A DNA stretch of 64,000 nt. Origin: Rhodoglobus sp. (GTDB lineage: Bacteria > Actinomycetota > Actinomycetes > Actinomycetales > Microbacteriaceae). The DNA lies in NCBI GenBank assembly GCA_025464445.1, contig JAODLY010000044.1, positions 62,001 through 126,000 of the forward strand, in the 5' to 3' direction. Under the pieces are notes generated by a model that was not told the DNA's origin, did no database searches, and saw only the letters and a list, made by a program, of their open reading frames with translations. Every line of letters begins with the position of its first letter. Position 1 is the stretch's first letter. Below, one piece after another: positions 23,221 through 31,919 of this stretch. Position numbers and translations under genes: made by a program.

Positions 23221-23673
23221 TCACGCAATTAGCGAGAACCGGCCGTCGATAATCATGTCGATGACGCGGGCGAAGTACTCGACAGTCACCAGCCCATCCA
23301 GGCGAGCGTGTCCGCCCACGTAGCCGTGCTGGGTGACGATCGTTCGTCCCAGGAGGACTGCTCGTCCGCCAACACGGGCGTGGTGACGGAGGATGCTCTC
23401 CCCCGCCACGATGGCGTGGTCTTCGACGATGGCTTGGTCGAGGACCTTGACGTTCTCGGACACGACCGCATTTCCCCTGACCATCGCATTGGCGCCCACG
23501 AAGGCACCAGCTGCGACGCGAGCAGTAGCGGCTACCAGGCCTCCTCCATTGGGATGCGGTCGGTATAGCTCGCCTTCGAATTCGACGATGCCGTCAGCGA
23601 GGGGGCTAAGCGGTACTGCCTTGTTGCGCGTCGAATCAATTGGGTGATTCGACGTTGGGGTGTCATCGGGCAT
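23221..23673 (-). CDS. Hexapeptide-repeat (left-handed beta-helix) protein
   Basis: 150 residues. From residue 48 on the sequence follows the hexapeptide rhythm (VAATARVAAGAFVGANAMV, GNAVVSENVKVLDQAIVEDH, AIVAGESILRHHARVGGRAV), predicting about five coils of a left-handed beta-helix. Such proteins are usually acyltransferases, but no catalytic His or partner domain is clear; proteins of the YdcK type look similar. The N-terminal 45 residues are polar. Not linked to neighbouring genes. Confidence 0.7.
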   Translation of the reverse strand: MPDDTPTSNHPIDSTRNKAVPLSPLADGIVEFEGELYRPHPNGGGLVAATARVAAGAFVGANAMVRGNAVVSENVKVLDQAIVEDHAIVAGESILRHHARVGGRAVLLGRTIVTQHGYVGGHARLDGLVTVEYFARVIDMIIDGRFSLIA

Positions 23674-24080
23674 GACACTTCCTCTCTCGAATTGAAACCC
23701 TGCGGATGCAGGACCCTGGCCACGACGTGAGCGTCCTAGCGGGGGTTCTGCACCAAGCAGGTTCGTGAGAGGAAATAGGTGCGATCAGGCAAGAGGTGCC
23801 AAATCTCGCGATTATTTTGAACTAAGTAGACATTTATGTCAATAGGCGTCCTGCGTCTGGGCCGCGTTGAATTTCGCATAGGGGCCTCGTGATGAATCGG
23901 GCGATCCGCACCGGGGGACCTTGAGCCCCGCGTTCAACACGACTCTGCATGACAATTTCAGGGTCGGCGGCCGTGCCGTTGTTTCCGCCGGTCACAGCCC
24001 GACCATCTCAAGCCGAACGGGGTCTAGGTTCAGTGCGACATTCATGTTGATGTTTCCTAATCCCTGTTGGCTCAACGGAA
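23674..24080. other. Gap without recognisable gene
   Basis: About 400 bp with no convincing coding frame, repeat or RNA gene on either strand. Composition is locally more A+T-rich around 23800-23850. Confidence 0.4.
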
Positions 24081-24109
24081 TCGACCTGGAAAGACAAACA
24101 TGATATACT
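24081..24109 (+). promoter_or_regulatory. Predicted promoter for the 24188 small gene
   Basis: TCGACC (24081-24086) and TATACT (24104-24109) are 17 bp apart in an A+T-rich stretch, giving a leader of about 70 nt before ATG 24188. Confidence 0.4.
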
Positions 24110-24187
24110 TTCACTTGCTCCTGCTTTGCAGGCTGCGCTAATCGCGTACGCCTGCCCATAGCGGCGTACTGTCCGTTTGGAGGGAGC

Positions 24188-24388
24188 ATGGAACCAGGCA
24201 GTTTCGAAGTGCACTGGGTGGACGAGTTCACCGCAACTCTCGTTCGAGGTCTCGCGATCTCACAAGGGATCTCGCCTCAAGAGGTGGTCATGCGGGCGAT
24301 TGAACGTTACGTCGACTCAGAGGTCCTGGCGAGAAAGTCCGACTTCCTCGCACAACTAGAGGCAGCCGTTTCGAAGCACTGCATGTAG
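24188..24388 (+). CDS. Small protein, possibly ribbon-helix-helix type (66 aa)
   Basis: ATG 24188 follows GGAGGGAGC. A short strand (FTATLVRGLAI) and two helices (ISPQEVVMRAIERYVDSEVL, DFLAQLEAAVSKH) would suit an RHH regulator. It has its own promoter and a strong terminator, and it stands just before the 24481-28453 operon, so it may regulate it. Confidence 0.55.
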   Translation: MEPGSFEVHWVDEFTATLVRGLAISQGISPQEVVMRAIERYVDSEVLARKSDFLAQLEAAVSKHCM

Positions 24389-24393
24389 CCTCT

Positions 24394-24420
24394 GGGCCCC
24401 GGATTATTCCGGGGCCCTCT
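24394..24420 (+). terminator. Rho-independent-like terminator
   Basis: GGGCCCCGG / CCGGGGCCC nine-base stem with ATTATT loop, followed by TCTTCAATT. Separates the 66-aa gene from the three-gene operon. Confidence 0.7.
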
Positions 24421-24480
24421 TCAATTACCGTAGCGACCCCAACGACCTTATGATGAGGCAGACTCGAGAACGGACCTTTC

Positions 24481-25317
24481 TTGCACTATTCAGACGCACT
24501 CGCTAACCAGCCTAAGTCGGTGCAAAGACGTGTGGCATTTCGTTTGACGAAGCTGCGTCGGATGCGTCGGGTGGACGCGGGGCGAGTGGTTGGGCTCATT
24601 TTGGCAACCCAGCGCGAGCACCGCTTGCACGAAGATGTGTGGCGCGAGTTCTTCGACGTTGTGTACAGTTCCCGGCCCCGCGAGGTCGAAGTCAACATCC
24701 GTACCTGGGCACGTTCTCAGCACCCGTCGGGCATTAGAAGCAAGTTCAATACCCCGCTTGTACACGCTGTTTCAAAAGAAGACTTTGTCCGCAACTTGCA
24801 TGAGCAGTCCCTCACGGCAGGCAGGCGGCTGGTGCCAGACTTGGTTGCCCGCGACATCTACTTGGACTTGACGAACCCATCACGATGGCGAGCGGGAATT
24901 GTGAGAGCGAAGCGATACGGTCTCACCATAAGTCAGTACACCACATGGTCTACCTTCGACGAACACCGAAGCAAGTACGCAGGTCTTCATCTCCTGACTG
25001 CAGAGGAAGTCGCATGTGATCTCGGCCTGGATGAACCAACCTCGCCAACCGAGCGATGGACACAAGCTCCGATGGTGCTCATGGAGTACGAGCTGGATCG
25101 CCCGGACCTAGAGGTCTACATTCCAACTATGGTCCAGGCGTGGTCCCCGGCGATGCCCAATTTCTATTTCGAGCCGGCGCTACCGACCGCAAAACACGGC
25201 GAAACTCGGCCCTGGCGAACACCGCCCTCTGGGCATTCTCCAAGATCCCGTCCCGAAGTGGTGCATCGAGCATCGCCACTAACTGGACTACGCTCGCGTG
25301 CAATGGAGGTCTACTGA
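24481..25317 (+). CDS. Unknown protein, first gene of a three-gene overlapping operon
   Basis: 278 residues from TTG 24481; an upstream stop at 24454 leaves no better start. Basic N-terminus (RRVAFRLTKLRRMRRVDAGR), then mixed alpha/beta sequence with WREFFDVVYSS, LVARDIYLDLTNPSRWRAGI, MEYELDRPDLEVYIPTM and MPNFYFEPA. The last 45 residues are Arg/Pro-rich. I do not recognise the family. The stop overlaps the ATG of the next gene (TGATG) and a GGAGG lies inside its end, so translation is coupled. Presumed member of a defence-like or regulatory operon. Confidence 0.65.
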   Translation: MHYSDALANQPKSVQRRVAFRLTKLRRMRRVDAGRVVGLILATQREHRLHEDVWREFFDVVYSSRPREVEVNIRTWARSQHPSGIRSKFNTPLVHAVSKEDFVRNLHEQSLTAGRRLVPDLVARDIYLDLTNPSRWRAGIVRAKRYGLTISQYTTWSTFDEHRSKYAGLHLLTAEEVACDLGLDEPTSPTERWTQAPMVLMEYELDRPDLEVYIPTMVQAWSPAMPNFYFEPALPTAKHGETRPWRTPPSGHSPRSRPEVVHRASPLTGLRSRAMEVY

Positions 25318-26267
25318 TGAATTGCCGCTCGGCCGAGACTAGGCTTCGGCGCGCGACACGGATCGGTCCTCAACGGACGGCGATTGTTATAAGCGACCTT
25401 CTGGGATCAATTTCTAGCCGCGCGTGGTCATCTCATACCCCCGAGTGGGTATCGGATATATACAGCGAGCGTCTCTCCGAGAGTCAACGAAGCAATGTTC
25501 GCGACGCACTCGACTTAGCTCTACGCCAGCACGTCACCGGTGTTGATCACTACCTGTTCGTAAGGCTACTGTCGCTCGCTCGTCAAGTCGAACTCATTCG
25601 AGTTGGACAGGATCGCCTTGAGGACAAGCTTACAATCGCCGCAATACAAGCCACTCGATCGGGTAGCTCGCTGGCACCCGCACTTCTGGGGCTGATTGCC
25701 GAGGAAGGGCGGCGGCGGCCTATCGAGGAGTGGACCAACTTCTCTATTTTGTTTGGAAGAGAATCGTTGATTGCATGCGCCGTCGGAGTGCTCGCGCATG
25801 GCGTCGAACCCGCAATGAACTGGATTCAAGCACAACCTTCCGTGGAGGCAAGAGAAGACGTCCTGGTGGCACTACTCCCCATTGTCGCCAGGGACGCGGA
25901 CGCGCTTCTTGAATATTTTCAGCACACGACAAGTGGACCGTTCGTGGGGGAAATTCAGCAACTAGCCGTTGAGCTTTCTATCGATCTTCCTGGATTCAGG
26001 CAATACATTGACACTTCGACGGTAGCTCGCGCAGGTGATGAACTCTCCGACGAGGAGACACGGATTGCCGTGTCTCAGTTCGTCGAGAGCTACGAATCGA
26101 TGATGGGTCCTGTAGGCACAACCCCTGCGAGCCCAACTCAACTAGCCCAGTTCGCACGAACAAGCGAGGAACTCGACGCCATTCCTGGCAGCCAGATCAT
26201 GGAGAAGCTCGGCGTATTAACGGCTGCCGGGTCCCAAACATCGGAGAGTCGGCAATGGACTCGATAG
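25317..26267 (+). CDS. Unknown helical protein, second gene of the operon
   Basis: 316 residues from ATG 25317, preceded by GGAGG eight bases upstream. Predominantly helical, e.g. NVRDALDLALRQHVTGVDHY, YLFVRLLSLARQVELIRVGQ, EPAMNWIQAQPSVEAREDVL. No membrane segment or known motif. Resembles an adaptor built from helical repeats. Overlaps the third gene by 13 bases. The frame also extends upstream, but that part is the shadow of the first gene. Confidence 0.65.
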   Translation: MNCRSAETRLRRATRIGPQRTAIVISDLLGSISSRAWSSHTPEWVSDIYSERLSESQRSNVRDALDLALRQHVTGVDHYLFVRLLSLARQVELIRVGQDRLEDKLTIAAIQATRSGSSLAPALLGLIAEEGRRRPIEEWTNFSILFGRESLIACAVGVLAHGVEPAMNWIQAQPSVEAREDVLVALLPIVARDADALLEYFQHTTSGPFVGEIQQLAVELSIDLPGFRQYIDTSTVARAGDELSDEETRIAVSQFVESYESMMGPVGTTPASPTQLAQFARTSEELDAIPGSQIMEKLGVLTAAGSQTSESRQWTR

Positions 26268-28453
26268 ATACAACTGGACAGCTTGTCGCGATAAGAAGTT
26301 TCGCGGTTGGCCTGAGCCAGGCCGTGCACGATGCGAAACACGAGAGCCAAGGGCACCAAGTGGTTCATCTTTGGGACACTGACAGCCTGTACCTTCCAGT
26401 CCGAGGAATCATGGCTCTCGACGGTCAGGAAGGGTCCGACGAGAACCAACTTGTCCAATCGCTCTTCTCCTCCAATTTCCTTGGCCCTGTCCGACTTCTG
26501 GCACCCCATCGGGCCGAACTAATTGCTCAGATCGCGTCGTGGCAAAGCGAGAGAATCTCAAAACGTCAACTACAGACTGTACGAGATCAATTGCTCAACA
26601 GCAAAGAGATGGCCCAGGTCGAGCGGTTTTCGGCAAAGCTAGATGCCCTAGAGGAGCATAGCGACGATGGGGACGTCGGCGTTGACCAAGTCGTCGCCGA
26701 ACTCCGCCGCCTTGACTACGCTGCCTTCGTTTATGTGGAGGCGCTATCGGGATCGTGGCAAAGTCGGATCACGCGACTTACTCGCGATCTTCAACTTCTT
26801 AACCTCGCTCCGGCCGGGGAGTCAATGCGTATCCTTCAGGAGACAGCCGAATACCGACTTGTACACGAGGGGCTTTCTCGCCTTCGACGAAAGGAGCACT
26901 CGTTCTCCACGGCAGTTGACGCGGCTGCAATTGCTTCACTGATCCGTATGAACGAGAGAGCTAACGGACGCGCCGGTCGCGAGTTCCCACGCTTCTTTAC
27001 CTCATCGACAGCGCTTCGCACGCTCTTTGCCACCAACCCCGTTCTGCAGGAGAGGCTTTCTTTCCACTCTGATCGAGCGGGGAGACAAGCCTGGCATTCG
27101 ACTGTATGGCGCGAACGGGCCTACTACTTTATCCGAGCCACTTTTCCTAGCCTTCGGATGCGGGCAAGCAGGGCACCTCGAGAGGGTGACAGAGGCCTAG
27201 ACAGCTTGGAAGAGCTAGCCGACGACTTCCGTTTCGCGACTGAGGCAAGCGATGACAACCTAAGCCTCCAGCTTCTCCTCAAAAAGGAAATAGAGCTAGG
27301 CGATGAGCAGCCCACCACCCTATTTGGGTTGATCGAGGACCTGCAGCACAGCCGCATGTCACGTATCTGGATCAGCAATCATTGGAGTGACGTATCGAAC
27401 GACCTGGCCGGCTCGCTTACTCGGCTCCGACGGCTAGAGACTACGGCTCTTCAAGCGGCCACGAAGCACGAAGACTTACTGGATGTTGGGATCCGGCGAG
27501 GCCTAGATGAGTTTCGCATGGTGACCGAGTTATTCGATGAGGTGGAGAAGGCCCTGCAACCTATTGTGCGTGTCAAGGGCCGAGCAATCTCATTGAAGAA
27601 TGACCTCGGGTCGTCCCGACTCGGTGTCGAATATGGGGATGAAGACCCTCTTGATTCCATCCGCATAGTCCTCGACCCATCGGGCGCCGCGAGCATTGAC
27701 CACGCCCAGCTGTTTACCATCTTCGATCCAACCGACCTAGCACGTACTCCTGCTGCCTCGTTGAGAGCATGCACGTTACTGCTGTCGGTCGAGAACTATG
27801 ACGCATGCAGAAAACTATTGGATCATCTGCGACATCAGAATCAGTCGGTCCAGCACCGCCTTCTGGGCCGTATTGCGCGAGTTGGAAGCCGCGAGGGGAT
27901 GTCGGAGAACCAACTTGACTTGTTTGTTCGTCAGGTTCAGGCGGACTGGGAGCACCTAAGTGTCGGCGACCGGCCATCACTCACGCTCGGGTACGCCTAC
28001 GCCGTCTTCTTGGCGTGGGAAAGAAGTGCGCAAGGGGGGGCATGGAGCTCCGTTGCCTCAGATTCCGGAGGCTGGATCGCTTGGATCGTTCGTGTGCTTC
28101 AAAGTTCGGTTCCGCTAATGTCGGCGCTGGGGCAACTCCACGCGAACAACTTGATCGTGTATGCGTCTGCACTCACATCCGTTGCTGTCGATGGAGGCGA
28201 AACTCTTTTGCGAAATCTTGAGAAGATCGCCGTCCAGCGCGATGACTTTCATCTCCTCGACACCGTGGGATATGCACTTCTGCGCCGACTGGAGTTGGAG
28301 CGCAACCGCTTGAGTCTTCGCGAGTTTGAGGCACTTGCGGATCGTGCTATTCAGTACATAGAGCGAGCCCAGGAATTGTTTCCCGCCGATCTCGACATTG
28401 AGCAGCATCTTGGATTCGCCCGCGATCTTCGACGCCAAAGTCCCGGTCGTTAG
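26255..28453 (+). CDS. Large unknown protein with possible N-terminal PIN-like nuclease domain
   Basis: 732 residues from ATG 26255 after GGAGAG. The first 270 residues may be PIN-like: an acidic strand end VVHLWDTDSLYL (about 36-47), an acidic residue in LLAPHRAELIAQI, then STAVDAAAIASLIRMNE (about 214-230) and RFFTSSTALRTLFA, which matches the order of acidic motifs and the threonine/serine strand of PIN nucleases. The remaining 450 residues are helical, with TPR-like stretches (LLLSVENYDACRKLLDHLR, DRAIQYIERAQELFPADLDI). PIN assignment is by eye. Last gene of the operon. Confidence 0.65.
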   Translation: MDSIDTTGQLVAIRSFAVGLSQAVHDAKHESQGHQVVHLWDTDSLYLPVRGIMALDGQEGSDENQLVQSLFSSNFLGPVRLLAPHRAELIAQIASWQSERISKRQLQTVRDQLLNSKEMAQVERFSAKLDALEEHSDDGDVGVDQVVAELRRLDYAAFVYVEALSGSWQSRITRLTRDLQLLNLAPAGESMRILQETAEYRLVHEGLSRLRRKEHSFSTAVDAAAIASLIRMNERANGRAGREFPRFFTSSTALRTLFATNPVLQERLSFHSDRAGRQAWHSTVWRERAYYFIRATFPSLRMRASRAPREGDRGLDSLEELADDFRFATEASDDNLSLQLLLKKEIELGDEQPTTLFGLIEDLQHSRMSRIWISNHWSDVSNDLAGSLTRLRRLETTALQAATKHEDLLDVGIRRGLDEFRMVTELFDEVEKALQPIVRVKGRAISLKNDLGSSRLGVEYGDEDPLDSIRIVLDPSGAASIDHAQLFTIFDPTDLARTPAASLRACTLLLSVENYDACRKLLDHLRHQNQSVQHRLLGRIARVGSREGMSENQLDLFVRQVQADWEHLSVGDRPSLTLGYAYAVFLAWERSAQGGAWSSVASDSGGWIAWIVRVLQSSVPLMSALGQLHANNLIVYASALTSVAVDGGETLLRNLEKIAVQRDDFHLLDTVGYALLRRLELERNRLSLREFEALADRAIQYIERAQELFPADLDIEQHLGFARDLRRQSPGR

Positions 28454-28540
28454 TGCCGTGCACCTTTGACCCCGGTCGGATGTATGCGAGTCCTTACAAG
28501 TGACGGCCGCGAAACTGTCAGCGCTTGACACGCACCTTTC

Positions 28541-29278
28541 CTAGTCGAGGAAGTCCGGCCGACTTACGTCTCCGCTCCAGCGGCTGATCGTGGTGCGCAG
28601 GTCTCGGAAAACGAGCCGTGAGTTGAAGTGGACATCCCGAGTGCCGTGAGTGACCGCTTCGTAAATGGCCAGCTTCTCTCCTGTCCAGGAAAACCGCAGG
28701 CGAACGGGAAGTTCTGAGATGGTCGCGAGATCGTCGAGACCGGTTCGCAAACGTTGTGGCTCCGGGGACGGGTCTATGGGACCGACGCAGATTTCGATCG
28801 GCCGGTCGTTCATCCAGAGCTCGGGCGTTTCCATTCGGAGGTTCGGCGGGAGGCGTAGATCAATGCCGATCTTGATCTGATTGCCACCGACGGAGAGGAC
28901 TTGCCGGGCGCGAGGCTGTATCCAAGGGGCAGTGCCAAGGATCAGCATGGTGAGTTTGCGGATACCGGCATCGCTCCACCGGCGGACCGTGCGCGGGTCG
29001 ACAAAATGCCGTTCGGAGTACTCAGCCAACCGGTCCAGGGATGAAGTGGCGGACACGCCCCAACCGATGCTCGCCATCGCCGCTTCGATGTCCCGGTCGT
29101 CGGCATGCTCAACCGCGAGGTCGACCAGTCTGCTGAGAGCGACGTCGGGGGCATCACCACCGAGTCCCTTGACGATGGCGCGAGCGAGGGTGAGCTTTGC
29201 CGCGTCCAGCCGTCCAGCAGAGGTGCGTAGTTGGCGGAGCTCAGCAGTGATGTGCTGCTTGACCGACTCAGTCACCAT
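28541..29278 (-). CDS. Unknown protein, paralogue of its neighbour (copy B)
   Basis: 245 residues from ATG 29278. The N-terminal 120 residues are helical and include SLDRLAEYSERHFVDPRTVRRWSDAGIRKLTMLIL, similar to HLDRLVEGGADLELDQRQVRRLSDQGLVSLARLI of the upstream protein; TVRRWSDAG looks like a MerR/HTH turn. The C-terminal half is beta-rich (IEICVGPIDP, LPVRLRFSWTGEKLAIYEA) with a similar tandem pattern in the neighbour. Starts inside the end of copy A (7-base overlap). Function unknown. Confidence 0.65.
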   Translation of the reverse strand: MVTESVKQHITAELRQLRTSAGRLDAAKLTLARAIVKGLGGDAPDVALSRLVDLAVEHADDRDIEAAMASIGWGVSATSSLDRLAEYSERHFVDPRTVRRWSDAGIRKLTMLILGTAPWIQPRARQVLSVGGNQIKIGIDLRLPPNLRMETPELWMNDRPIEICVGPIDPSPEPQRLRTGLDDLATISELPVRLRFSWTGEKLAIYEAVTHGTRDVHFNSRLVFRDLRTTISRWSGDVSRPDFLD

Positions 29279-30003
29279 CCGCGCACCGACGGTTCCTGGA
29301 CGAGTCGAACCACGAGTTTGTTGCCGAGTGATTCCGATATCGAGTCATTGTGCTGGCCATGCCAGGCTGTGGCGAACTTGGGCCACAGTTCGCCCCGCCA
29401 AATGATCACAACCGAGGTCTCATGAGACGTGCGTTCAATCATGACTGGGTTCCGTAGCGCGCTCTGCTCATGCTCGTCTTGTTCGCGTCGTGCCCAGTCA
29501 AGGTCCGGTAGCTTCCGATCCTTCCCCGTAAGCACCTCAATGGTGGGTTCGCTCATCTCGACGACCAATGGCCTGATTGTCGCCAACTGAAGCTCGAACG
29601 AGTCCTTGGCCGAGCTGACGATGCAGCTCAGTTCGGGTACGGATTCGACGGCCCAGTTGCTCGCAATCAGGCGGGCGAGTGACACCAGCCCCTGGTCGGA
29701 GAGTCGCCGAACCTGCCGCTGATCCAGTTCGAGATCGGCACCGCCCTCGACGAGTCGATCCAAGTGGGTGGTGCCGGTGCTGGCAAACCCGAGCGAGGCT
29801 GCTGCTGCTTTGATCGTTCGACCCGCGGTCGCATCCAGTAGAGCGTGCTGGAGGCGGGTATATGCGATGGCTGGATCCCCGGATCCCAGCAGCCGGCAAA
29901 TTGTCGGCGCCAGGGCGAGGGAATCGACGGTGACCGCAGTCTTGTCCTTGCGGAGGATGCGAAGCTCTGCCAGCACGGCGTCTTGGAGGGGTATGTCGCC
30001 CAT
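29272..30003 (-). CDS. Unknown protein, paralogue of its neighbour (copy A)
   Basis: 243 residues from ATG 30003. Same architecture as 28541-29278: helical N-terminal half with a VRRLSDQG turn, then a strand-rich half containing RPLVVEMSEPTIEVLTG and TSHETSVVIIWRGELW, and the same position of a Trp-Gly pair near the C-terminus. The two genes overlap and are probably co-expressed, possibly as a heterodimer. Convergent with the 24481-28453 operon, 88 bases away. Confidence 0.65.
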   Translation of the reverse strand: MGDIPLQDAVLAELRILRKDKTAVTVDSLALAPTICRLLGSGDPAIAYTRLQHALLDATAGRTIKAAAASLGFASTGTTHLDRLVEGGADLELDQRQVRRLSDQGLVSLARLIASNWAVESVPELSCIVSSAKDSFELQLATIRPLVVEMSEPTIEVLTGKDRKLPDLDWARREQDEHEQSALRNPVMIERTSHETSVVIIWRGELWPKFATAWHGQHNDSISESLGNKLVVRLVQEPSVRGW

Positions 30004-30106
30004 GTCACTTTCCTGTCACGACAGGTGGGGTCCTGCGTTGATTCGATGATTCCAGAGGTTCGGTCCCGAGCCTCACTCGGAAAGTGAGTCGAACAGGAGG
30101 GTTCAG

Positions 30107-30415
30107 ATGTTTGAGCCGAAGACAGAGCTCGTGCCGCTCGGCAGTGCGTTCAGCCAACAGGGGCTGGCCCAGATGTCTGGCGGTATGCACCGCCAGGCGA
30201 CGCGAGAGATCGAGCACGTGCAGGCGCAGGCCTTGATCGCGGACACCCGCGAGCAGGGCCGGGCATTGCTGACCAACACTGCACTGCAGAACGTCGGCGC
30301 CCTGACGGCCCTCGAGCAGCACCTGATTCAAGTTGCCCCGCTCGGGGAGGGCCGCTACAAGCACATTGTCGACGCCTACGCCATGGGTGCCGCCCAGGCA
30401 ATCTCGCGGTGGTAG
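30107..30415 (+). CDS. Small helical protein, first gene of the transfer/coupling cluster
   Basis: 102 residues; ATG 30107 follows GGAGGG. Helical, polar protein with repeated Gln/Ala patterns (EIEHVQAQALIADTREQGRA). No membrane segment. It starts a run of plus-strand genes leading to the coupling ATPase. Confidence 0.55.
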   Translation: MFEPKTELVPLGSAFSQQGLAQMSGGMHRQATREIEHVQAQALIADTREQGRALLTNTALQNVGALTALEQHLIQVAPLGEGRYKHIVDAYAMGAAQAISRW

Positions 30416-30418
30416 GGG

Positions 30419-30691
30419 GTGGGCGTCGTAGTGCTGCTCGCGCTTCCACTGCTGCTCGTCGCCGGCTTGATCCAGCTGCTGTGGGCTGGAGGCGAAATGC
30501 TCATGGATTGGTTCCAACTGCGGCGTGATCGGAAGCGAGCGGCGATCGAGCGCGAACTCGACCGCACGCAGGTCGAGCTTCGCGGCACTATTCTCCGACT
30601 CGCTTCCGAGCTCGGCGCGGATGCTCACGAGGCCCGGAAGGCCCTCATCCGAGAGTCCTACCTCGCCTCCGGCAAGACACCCGATCAGTAA
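30419..30691 (+). CDS. Small membrane protein with coiled-coil tail (90 aa)
   Basis: GTG 30419, three bases after the previous stop. One N-terminal membrane helix (VVVLLALPLLLVAGLIQLLW) then a basic segment and a helical tail (RELDRTQVELRGTILRLASE). Likely a small transfer-cluster membrane factor. Confidence 0.6.
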   Translation: MGVVVLLALPLLLVAGLIQLLWAGGEMLMDWFQLRRDRKRAAIERELDRTQVELRGTILRLASELGADAHEARKALIRESYLASGKTPDQ

Positions 30692-30969
30692 CACCAGTGT
30701 GCGCGGGGATGAGATTCGCACGTCGAACTCATCCTCGCTCACGACCACTTTTGTCGCACCGGCGAACACGTTGCCAATTCCACAACAAGCGACATCATCT
30801 TCGCTGACGAAGGCGCCGCGGTCATCTCGACCTCTGAACAGCACCTGTCCGATCGGGTCGTCGCATCGCCCGACGTATCGACCGACGCGACGGTTGCACG
30901 AATCGCTTCTGTCCCGCATAACCAGACATCCCGGTCGCACGAAGCGTCCGGAGAAAGGAGAAAAGCAGC

Positions 30970-31569
30970 ATGACCAACGCCACCATCAAGCCCTTCACCG
31001 TCATCTATAGCGATTGTCCGTGGGACATCCAGCAGCAGGGCGCGCGCGGTGCAACAAAGCACTACGACCTCATGAGCCTCGAGCGCATCAAGGCGATGCC
31101 CATCGCCGACCTTGCGGCGGACAACGCCACCCTCCTCCTGTGGGTGACCAATAGTGCGCTTCCCGCTGGGCTCGAGGTCATGAAGGCCTGGGGATTCGAA
31201 TACAAAACGAACGCCGTCTGGGACAAGTACTACATGGGCCTCGGAAACTACTTCCGCAACAACCACGAGGTGCTCTTGCATGGCACCCGCGGCAAGGCCC
31301 CGTTCAAGTTCCACGGCCAGCGCTCGACACTGTTTTTCCCGCGAACCCAACATTCCAGAAAGCCCTCTGAAATGATCCCGCTCATCGAGCGTGTCCTTCC
31401 CGGCGAGCGCTACCTCGAGCTCTTCGCCCGTGAACGCCCGAACAGCCACGCCGACTGGAGTGTGTGGGGCAACGAGATCGAATCCGACATTTCGATCCCC
31501 GGCTACCCCGTCCCCAGTGACTTCGCACACCAAGACGACAACAGCCTCAACGGAGAACAGGACGGATGA
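30970..31569 (+). CDS. MT-A70 family methyltransferase (variant DCPW motif)
   Basis: 199 residues from ATG 30970 preceded by GGAGAAAGGAG. Typical MT-A70 order: catalytic motif near the start (YSDCPWDI, where most members have DPPW), HYDLMSLERIKAMPIADLA, LLLWVTNSALP, a WDK motif, the GNYFRNNHEVLLHGTRG segment, KPSEMIPLIERVLPGERYLELFAR and WSVWGNE. The family makes N6-methyladenine in DNA or RNA. The P-to-C change in the motif may alter or lower activity. On elements such enzymes usually protect DNA from host restriction. Confidence 0.88.
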   Translation: MTNATIKPFTVIYSDCPWDIQQQGARGATKHYDLMSLERIKAMPIADLAADNATLLLWVTNSALPAGLEVMKAWGFEYKTNAVWDKYYMGLGNYFRNNHEVLLHGTRGKAPFKFHGQRSTLFFPRTQHSRKPSEMIPLIERVLPGERYLELFARERPNSHADWSVWGNEIESDISIPGYPVPSDFAHQDDNSLNGEQDG

Positions 31570-31572
31570 ACG

Positions 31573-31770
31573 ATGACCGACAAAGAACCGAAATCGATCG
31601 CTCAGCGCTTCTTCGACCTGTGCCTCTTGCTGCTTGGCGGGGTGCTCGCCCTCTGGCTCGCGCTGCAATTCTTGGCGCAGTTCTGGGGCTGGCTCCTGCT
31701 CATCGCCGGCATCGCCGGCGGCATCTGGTTGGCGGTCGTCATCGTGCGGGCTCGCCGGAATCGGTGGTGA
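31573..31770 (+). CDS. Small two-span membrane protein (65 aa)
   Basis: ATG 31573 just after the methyltransferase stop. Two hydrophobic stretches (CLLLLGGVLALWLALQFLAQ and LLLIAGIAGGIWLAVVIV) with a basic C-terminus (RARRNRW). Unknown function in the transfer cluster. Confidence 0.6.
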   Translation: MTDKEPKSIAQRFFDLCLLLLGGVLALWLALQFLAQFWGWLLLIAGIAGGIWLAVVIVRARRNRW

Positions 31771-31919
31771 CAAGCACAGGCACGTTCACCTCCGTCGAGT
31801 CGTTGCGGAATGAACAACACCTATTGACAGAACGTCCTCGATTCCTCATAAACGGTCATCCGCTCTGGCGCACGTCGCTGTGGGGCGCCAATCAACTCAT
31901 CAACGGAAGGAGGCTCACC

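Noticed and set aside
30692-30969. An 85-codon plus-strand frame ending in an ATGA overlap with the methyltransferase start.
   Set aside because: It reads protein-like sequence but has no ATG, GTG or TTG start and follows a stop at 30711, so it is probably chance openness in high-G+C DNA or a remnant.
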